DNA of 64,000 nucleotides from Ryuthela nishihirai (taxonomy: Eukaryota; Arthropoda; Arachnida; Araneae; Heptathelidae): positions 46,472,135 to 46,536,134 of the forward strand of contig JAWZYU010000010.1 in assembly GCA_038380435.1 (NCBI GenBank). The letters are read 5' to 3'. The translations under genes and the position numbers were made by a program. The first letter of the stretch is position 1; the number at the start of each line of letters is the position of its first letter. This document shows positions 57,319 through 64,000 of the stretch, in pieces. The notes beneath the pieces are model-generated. The model worked only from the letters and a program-made list of their open reading frames with translations. It made no database searches and was not told the origin of the DNA.

Positions 57319-58860
57319 CCTTTTCGGTTTATAAGTAACATATTTATATAAGATAGTCTAGTACTTAAGTACATGAAATAATGCCCCCCCCCCAAAAAAA
57401 AAAAATACAGGACACTAAAATTTGTTTTTAAAGCATCCCTACAGTTGAAATATTTAGAAGCAAAATGCTATGTTTCGTTTTGGCGTCCAGTCATGATGTT
57501 TGATACGGTTACGAAATTACGAACTAGGCACACTACCGGCTTGGCCTCACCGTGACGTAATTAAGATGAACTCGCCCCTGAAATCTACTTGACCTAAGCA
57601 ACCAATGATTACAAAATTATCATAGGAGGAAATAAATGGGAAATGCCTAAATGTGGATTACAGTCTGAGACCGTTGATTCACTGGTCAATAACATTTTGT
57701 AATCTTTTCATTATTCTTTCTGTTCACTTTAGGGTAGAAATTATTCAAACTAGAGTAATCACGATGCTCCTGTTTACAAAGTGACAGTCTTTTATTCATT
57801 GTTTAATGAAGGATTTCTTATAAGTTCATTTCTGTTGTCGGTGGTGATAATAATTTACTAGCCCATTCTACATGTACTTGATTCGTAGCATATATAAAAT
57901 GTATCTCATTAATTTAACAAATAGCAAAAAAGTATCAACCGTAGTTTAAAAATCTGTTCGTAAAAGACGAATCGGTAACTAATTATTGTCTCTTACCGTT
58001 CGTTATTTCCAAGATAAAAATGATTTTATGCCAAAAGGAAAAACTCTGTACTTGTTCTTGAGTGTCATTAATGACAATCGAAAAACCAATATTTTCGTAA
58101 GATGCTGTTTTAGAAACTTCAAAGCATTGCTAACGAGGTTTCCCGATCGATATTCGTGTTTTTTAAATGACAGCAAATGGAATAGCTTTTTTCTCTATAC
58201 CATCTGTGGAATTTCTGTTTTCGAAAGGTGGAGCTATTTCTGGACAAATGACGTGTTTCACATCACGGTGGAGACCACAAATTTAGATCGTGGCTTTTTT
58301 TACTCTTTACGAACATTACATTTTTCACAAAAATCAGAAAGTTTGAAATTCGTTTTCGACGCTTTGAACTTAATGCGTATCGAAAGCATCTTCGGCTTAT
58401 GTTTCAGGGCAGAATAATTTATAGCACCTTAGAAATAATTTTGGATTATATGTTTTTCAAAGCATTGTATGCCAGCTTTCTGGCTTTGCTTTCTAATTAC
58501 AATATTTTTGTTTCTCAATAAAATATACATTACTTTGGACAGGACAAAATTGTGTGTCAATGTTGGAATGAGCAATTCATACTGAGAGTTGACACATCGA
58601 CAATTCTTATAATGGTTTTGATTGATTGAACTGTCAATTACTTTTCAATCAGGCAATGATTTCATAGATCGCTAGTCGACTGACAAGTTGTTGGTAGAAA
58701 AACCGATCAACGATATATGAGAACTGTTGATACATCAACTTCTTGTTTTATTGCTTCGATAGTTTCCAAAGTTGCTATGTATACTTCAACATTTGTTTTG
58801 AGTTTTAACATTAAATGATACCTTCGAAAGCCAAAACGACCAAGTTCCAATACAAAAGGG
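57319..58860. other. Intron with one unexplained open frame
   Basis: The plus-strand frame 57986-58417 (143 residues, non-ATG start) has no recognisable domain. Codon choice looks like local AT-rich background. No other feature. Confidence 0.5.
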
Positions 58861-59235
58861 GGTGGGGGTGGGGGTGGCTCAGTCGGTAGCCGCCAGGCTC
58901 GTAATCTAGTTCCCAACTGGGTCAGTGTTGAGATTTATCTCCTCAAAATTCACCGCCCTGCCCACGGTCAGTAAGGGGCATCGATGGGCTTGGAAAGGCC
59001 GCCGTCCGTCGGATGGGACGTTAAGCCGTGGTCGCATGTGTGGGAGAGCCATACCCTGTGCACGTTAAATAACACGCTAGATAGCCTTGAGGGGAGGTTA
59101 CCATCTGTCTCCGAACAGCTGTTCCAGTGGGTCCCCTCTCCCAACCTTCTCTGAGCCTTCGGGGTCCATGTGACCTGGCCATTTAGCCCTGGTGTGCAAA
59201 AAAGTACCGCTCAGAGGTAAAACAACCCAACCCAA
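58861..59235 (+). repeat. SINE family 1, near full length and well preserved
   Basis: Plus orientation, head GGGGGTGGCTCAGTCGGTAG. There are short deletions in the A-box and B-box regions (GTAGCCGCC, AATCTAGTTCCC), and the GGTTCGAG box is lost, so this copy is probably transcriptionally dead. Confidence 0.85.
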
Positions 59236-59324
59236 TACCAAATATTTTGAGTCAGGGACTTTTTTTCCAAAATTCAGGCAAAAAATTTATACTACAGGTT
59301 AATAGATATTAAATTTAGTTGATT

Positions 59325-59895
59325 CACTCGAGAGGCAATTTTTTCACACAATGAGTTAAATGGTCAGGTCAAAGGACCCCGAAGACAGTGAAGGTTGTGT
59401 AAAGGGAACTCGCTGAACAGCTGTTAGGACACAGACGGTAGCTTCCCGTCAAGGCCATCCTGTTTGTTCTTTATCATCACATTACGCAGAGTATGGTTCT
59501 CCAGCACATCTGTGTCCCTTATAAACTGAGGCAGGGTGGTTTTTTGCAGAGATAAATCTTAACGCTGGCTCAGGTGGGACTCGAACCTGGGAACTGGAGA
59601 TTATGACCTTGCTGCACTATCGATTGAACCACCCCAATGATGGCTTACGTCCCATCCCCCGAGCCACACACCCCCGCCCCAATATTAAATAAAGATTTTA
59701 TCGCATTGTACTTTATGGCTTAACGTCCCATATGACAAACGGTGGCCTTCCCAAGCCCATTGGTGTGCCCCACCTCCATGGGTGTGCCCTACTGATCAAG
59801 GGCAGGAAGAGAATTTTGCGGAGATAACTCTCAAAGCTTACCCAGTGGTACTCGTACCTGCATTGCTACTGCCTAGCTCTCTCCCCCTGCCCTAA
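59325..59895 (-). repeat. Two SINE family 1 copies
   Basis: Minus orientation, 59325-59632 and a head-side piece at 59700-59895. Confidence 0.75.
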
Positions 59896-60240
59896 TATTA
59901 AATAAGGATTTTATCACATTGTTCTTTAGTATGGAACCAATAATATCACAAATTTTAGTTCGCATATTAATCTAAGGAACTAGCAATTACATATGATATT
60001 CCTGCCAAACTGGTAAACGCAAGAAATTGCCCAATGGGAAGTTTGCTTATTATTCTGTAGAATACTTTCATTTTTAATACTAATGTGTTTCCAATTCTTT
60101 TTCACTGAATTTAGATTTCAGTTTACTTCCATATCACAGGTACTGTAGTTAAACTAAAATTAAGCAATGTGAGATAGCATTATTTCAGGTCCCTTGTGAG
60201 ATGATATTCGAGGCTGTGTTCTATCTTACGAAATTAAAAC

Positions 60241-60350
60241 GTATTCGTAAATAACAATATTAATAATTTTTTCAAAAAATTAGTCGTGTTTTAATTATTA
60301 GTCGTGACTAATTTTTTTAAAAAATGGTTAATATTGTTATTTACGAATAC
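60241..60350. repeat. 110-bp palindromic element, 23-bp perfect arms
   Basis: GTATTCGTAAATAACAATAT... at 60241-60263 and its complement at 60328-60350. The inner AT-rich part also pairs imperfectly (CAAAAAATTAGTCGTG with GACTAATTTTTTT). Confidence 0.87.
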
Positions 60351-60749
60351 ACATTTTCAATCAATGGCTCGAGAAAAGGTTTCAAGGTTTTTCCATTAAA
60401 AAAAAAAGAGGTAATTAGTTTCATTCACTGATCATGGCCTAGCAAAAGCTAGCCTCTGCAGCGGCTGGAACATTTTTAAAATTTACAATGAGGGGAAGAA
60501 AATGAACATGTATTACCAGGTGTCTCAAAACACATTGCCCGTGACGTCATTTGGTGCGAGCCAAAAACAATCTTCAATCATGGAAACGAACTGTTCCCAT
60601 CGACCTAACTAACTTAGCTTCATTGGGTTGATCTCACGTAAGTATAGGGAATATGGACACATTCAGCCGAAGATGAAGCCACTACAAATGGTATTTAGGA
60701 TTATTTTTCGTTGTTAAAAGCATGTCACATTTAAACAATGAAACAAGTT

Positions 60750-61072
60750 AGGTTGCTTTACATCTGAGAGGTACTTGTTGCACACAATGCCAGGTCAGAA
60801 GGACTCCGAGGACTCCGAGAAGATCCACTGGATAGCTGTTAGGAGGCAGATGGTATCCTCCCATCAAGGCTATCCAGCGTATTCTTTAACGTGCACATGG
60901 TATTTATGTTCCATCTGACGGACAGCATTTCCAAGCCCATCGGTGTCCCCTATAGACTGAGGATAGGGTGAGAGGTTTGGCAAAGACATATCTAACCCTG
61001 GCCCAGTTGGGACTCGAACCTGGGAACTGAAGATTATGAGTTTGCCGCGTTATCGACTGAGCCACTCCACCG
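60750..61072 (-). repeat. SINE family 1, diverged full copy
   Basis: Minus orientation with an intact B-box (GGGACTCGAACCTGG on plus) and head ending GACTGAGCCACTCC. Confidence 0.8.
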
Positions 61073-61711
61073 CAATGAAACAAGTAATTACGTTTTGCTT
61101 AAAGTACTTAATATAAGATGTTGCTTGCCATAAAATTAGTAGTAACTGATTTGGCACCTATATGATTTGGGTTTAAAACCCCTGCACTATCTTTTTCTGC
61201 CGGTTCTGATTACAATGAGCTGGGGTGGAGAAAATTAGTTCTAACTGAAGCTCCACGATGGATCCCACAGAAAACAAAGGAAAGGACAAAAGAATGGGAT
61301 TAATACAGAAAACACCGAGAAAGTCATTTCCCATCTACAAGAAAATAAGACGACCTTGAATTGTTTGTTGTTTTACTTCTTAAGTTGAATGATAAAAATA
61401 ATTTAATACGTTTCCACCATTTTAAACCCAGTTTTAAAAATACATTATAAGTAAAAATGTGGTAGAAGAAAATCTACGCTAGATATTAAATCAAGTTTAT
61501 TTTTAATTGGAGTTTAAAAACTGCTTTCATGGCAGGGCGAACCAACATTATCCGTCTCAGTGGTACAGTGCTATGACGTTGTTTCTCTGTGACACTGTAT
61601 TTACCGGAATCAAGTCTTGGGAAGACATGGTTGCGTGTTCATGCATGTTTTTGTATCTTGTATGAGAAACAAGGATAAGTCTGATAGGGTTTCTAGGTGC
61701 GTTATCACCAC

Positions 61712-62365
61712 AAAACTTCCCTCCCATGGTCAGTAGGGGACACCGATGGACTTGAAAAGACCGCCTTCCATTTGATGGGACATTAAGCCGTGTCCCCGTG
61801 TGTGGGAGAGCCATATCCTGTGCACGTTAAAGAACACGCTGGATGGCCTTGACGGGACGCTACCATCTGTCTCCCAACAGCTGTTCCAGTGGGTCCCCTC
61901 CCCTAACCTTCTCTGAGCCTTCGGAGTCCTTGTGACCTGGTTATTTAGCTCATTGCGTGCAAAAAATTGTCACTCAGAAAAAAAAACAACCCAACCCAAC
62001 TCTCTTGTGTAAACAATGGGATAAATGGGCAGATTACAAGGAACCCAAGGGCCAGAGTTGGTTAATTGACGGAGATTCATTGGAGAAATGTCATTGGAGA
62101 AATGCATAGGAATCATATGGTAGCGTCTTTTAAAGGCTATTCAGCGTGTTTTTTAACATAAACAAGATATAGCTCTCCTGCACGGTTCCACGGTTTAACG
62201 TCCCATCCAATGGACCTTTTCAAGCAAATCGGTGTCTTATTTTTCACCAAGAGCAGGGTGGGGGTTAACGAAAATAAATCTCAAAGCTGGTACAGTTGAG
62301 ACTCGAACCTGGTAATCGCAGTTTACAAGTCTGGCGCGCTACCGACAGAGAAAACCCTACTTCCG
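61712..62365. repeat. Two SINE family 1 copies joined tail to tail
   Basis: A plus copy without head (61712-62000) abuts a minus full copy (62000-62365). Confidence 0.78.
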
Positions 62366-62895
62366 ATTTGAGTTTAAGACTCTTCCCTAATATGTATCTC
62401 CCAGGAGCAGAACAACACAAATAAAAATGCACTCAAGAGGTACATAAAGAGCACTCGGAATTTAGAGAATGAGAAGAATGTCGGATAAGATTTCAGTTTT
62501 AAAAGACGGTTACAAAACGAAATATCAGACTTCTAAATGGGAATAGACAGCATGTTTTGTTGTTGCTTTTTTTTTTCAAATAAAAATATGAAAAGAGGGC
62601 TAAAATTAGCGCACTGTCATGGTATGCTAATTTCAGCACATTTAAAATAGAATTCATTTTAATTAGAATTTCTGTTATTCTATTATCCAGATGGAAACGT
62701 TCTTTCATTTGGTTTGTAACATAATCTATGTACACTTATATATTATCAGTTAGTCCATAACAGATAAAGTTCTAAGTTAAGTGGTTTTTCATTGGAAAAA
62801 ACAATTATCTTGGCCACAATTGCATGCACTGTGATAAACCTGACATTTTAAGAGTTAATGACAAACCTAACTAAAAGAAATTAAATAGTACTTAC
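62366..62895. other. Intron just 3' of the first visible exon
   Basis: AT-rich, nothing recognised. Confidence 0.6.
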
Positions 62896-63114
62896 TACAG
62901 ACGACATTGTCAGCATAATCACAAGTCAGTTTCCTGATATTCATGAGTAATCCTTCAGAGCATCTCTCTTTATAGGCAATCCCATCTTCACATCGGTAGT
63001 ATTCGGCACAATCTGTTTTACTAGGAATAATGCATGAACATTGGGTGCTCTGACACATTACTTCATCGGTGGGCAGACCACCCTTATATCCAGGTCCCAA
63101 TGCTAGAATGGTAC
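62896..63114 (-). CDS. CBM14 exon 1 of those visible (8-Cys domain)
   Basis: A 219-bp exon with phase 1 at both ends. The acceptor is the AG at 63115-63116 after a CATT tract, and the donor is GTAAGT at 62890-62895. The first 20 residues form a short non-conserved leader with hydrophobic and glycine-rich parts (ILALGPGYKGG), which could directly follow a cleaved signal peptide encoded upstream outside the window. A CBM14 domain follows with eight cysteines. Its N-terminal cysteines are spaced C-x4-C-x-C instead of the C-x-C-x2-C seen in the other 8-Cys domains. The last codon base (A) joins AT of the next exon to give Asn. It is separated from the next recognised exon by 12.5 kb of SINE-rich intron. 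Confidence 0.88.
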
Positions 63115-64000
63115 CTAATGAAACAAAAAGTAGGTGAGTTAAATATATTATTTCAGACGTAAATATAATACATAAATACGAAAGTTTGCTTGTGTCTGTT
63201 TGTGTTTTTGTTAATGTTTTTGTGTGTCTGTGCGCTTATGCACTCGGCCCGCAGAAGAGTTACAGGTACCAAACTTTGCATTAACGTTCTCTTCACCCAA
63301 GAGACGAGTATAAAGCAATGTGCGAACCATCTGGGGTCAACCAAAACTAGAGTGGGCAGTTTGAATTTCTCGAAATTCCCACAGAATTAATATTAACGGT
63401 TAAAAACTGGTCTCTCTCATTCCCGCAGAGAGTGCCATCTACTATAACTTTAGATAGTTTCAGACTTTCCCTAAAGAGAAGGAGAAAAATTATATCATGC
63501 GGGGAGGATGTGAACGAATCGACTTAATGAGTTTGATGCCAAATGAAAGCTTGCGAAGTGGGAAGTACCATCTACTATATACTTTATGGAGTTTCAAACC
63601 TTCTCTACTAGGGAGAAATAAAAAAAAATTCAGAGGGATGGAGAGGCAAATAGATCATAAAGAGTTTTTAAAAGTGAATGCTAGTAACATGGGGATGACA
63701 TCTCCTATACACTTCAGACACGAGCAACGCCGGAAAAATCTTCTAGTTTTCTATGATTTGCAGATACAGAATACCTTCGCTCACATGAACCCAACATGTC
63801 AAAACTTCGCTTTATTTCAAAGTAATATTCATGCATTTAAATTCATTAAAAATATAAATGAAATACCCTTCTGCTGAGATGCAATAAAAGTCTTTCAATG
63901 TAATACGTCACAGTGAAGTTCTGTGAGAAGGTGGCAGCTCTGCAAAGGGATAAGAAAAGGGGGGAAAATCCATATCAGTACTTCAAGTTGTTGTTTCTTT
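63115..64000. other. Intron or upstream region of the first visible exon
   Basis: No signal-peptide exon was found on the minus strand. A GT-rich stretch near 63190-63235 and the direct repeat at 63425-63690 are the only features. Confidence 0.5.
63425..63690. repeat. Imperfect direct repeat near the window end
   Basis: GTGCCATCTACTATAACTTT at 63431 and GTACCATCTACTATATACTT at 63563 start two related stretches that continue through GTTTCA-AC and GGAG/GGGAGAAA. The plus-strand open frame of 126 residues across it has no recognisable domain. Confidence 0.65.

Larger units (their letters stand above)
5201..63114 (-). other. Gene span: giant modular CBM14/mucin chitin-binding gene (14 internal exons, ends not seen)
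   Basis: Fourteen minus-strand exons share one architecture. Each has an AG acceptor, a GT donor and phase 1 at both ends, and joining them in genomic order keeps one open frame of about 3,952 codons. The product carries 25 peritrophin-A domains plus two long Ser/Thr-rich mucin regions. CBM14 proteins bind chitin in peritrophic membranes and cuticle; that role is family knowledge, while the tissue is unknown. The signal peptide exon should lie above position 64000. The 3' end is uncertain: exon 5201-5398 has a good donor but could also read into a stop. Membership of all exons in one transcript is inferred from phase, order and the cysteine pattern across junctions. Two or more adjacent genes remain possible, for example a break in the 12.5-kb intron between 50348 and 62896. 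Confidence 0.8.

Noticed and set aside
57986..58417. 143-residue plus-strand open frame
   Set aside because: Non-ATG start, no recognisable domain, local AT-rich composition, no splice context. Kept only as an unexplained frame.
63497..63877. 126-residue plus-strand open frame
   Set aside because: It overlaps an imperfect direct repeat and has no domain. More likely an element remnant.

Overview
The window looks like genomic DNA from an arthropod, probably a chelicerate such as a spider, although that taxonomic step is inference. The support is AT-rich sequence, multi-kilobase introns with GT/AG borders, a large family of tRNA-derived SINEs, decayed Tc1-like transposons, and a gene built almost entirely from peritrophin-A chitin-binding domains (CBM14, the ChtBD2 family). 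No bacterial, organellar or viral genes were recognised.

One gene dominates. It lies on the minus strand, and fourteen internal exons can be traced from 63114 down to 5201. Every exon has an AG acceptor and a GT donor, starts and ends in phase 1, and is a multiple of three long. Joined, they give about 3,952 codons (11,856 nt) in one open frame with 25 CBM14 domains. Neither the first exon (signal peptide, expected above 64000) nor a certain last exon is visible. Exon order 5' to 3': 63114-62896 (1 domain), 50348-48747 (mucin plus 2), 46075-45689 (2), 42534-35749 (giant mucin exon plus 6), 34847-34650 (1), 32327-32115 (1), 28734-28519 (1), 24474-24058 (2), 19541-19326 (1), 17454-17032 (2), 15421-14885 (3), 12056-11832 (1), 8312-8094 (1), 5398-5201 (1). 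The product should be a secreted, heavily O-glycosylated chitin-binding mucin, suited to a peritrophic matrix, cuticle or other chitinous extracellular layer.

Three domain subtypes share one 51-residue spacing: an 8-Cys form with an N-terminal CxCxxC, a standard 6-Cys form, and a 7-Cys form ending C-x3-C-x3-C. The most striking observation is that each of the six exons ending in a 7-Cys domain is followed by an exon whose second residue is Cys, always six residues after the domain's last Cys. None of the other seven junctions does this. The intron therefore falls just before what looks like the eighth cysteine of an extended domain.

The 6,786-bp exon holds an 18-copy 96-bp VNTR (about 36830-38575), four near-identical CBM14-plus-linker cassettes (39410-41635) and 45-bp Ser/Thr/Pro linker repeats. 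Two neighbouring exon pairs (28734/24474 and 19541/17454) are duplicates of one another.

The introns hold about 45 full or partial copies of a roughly 390-bp tRNA-related SINE (family 1), four pieces of a second tRNA-related SINE (family 2), a TA-flanked mariner-type MITE, several near-perfect palindromes, three decayed Tc1-like transposases (34.9-35.6, 43.5-44.35 and 47.4-47.9 kb), a LINE fragment (3.4-4.1 kb), and several minisatellites. Outside the mucin gene no convincing host gene was seen.
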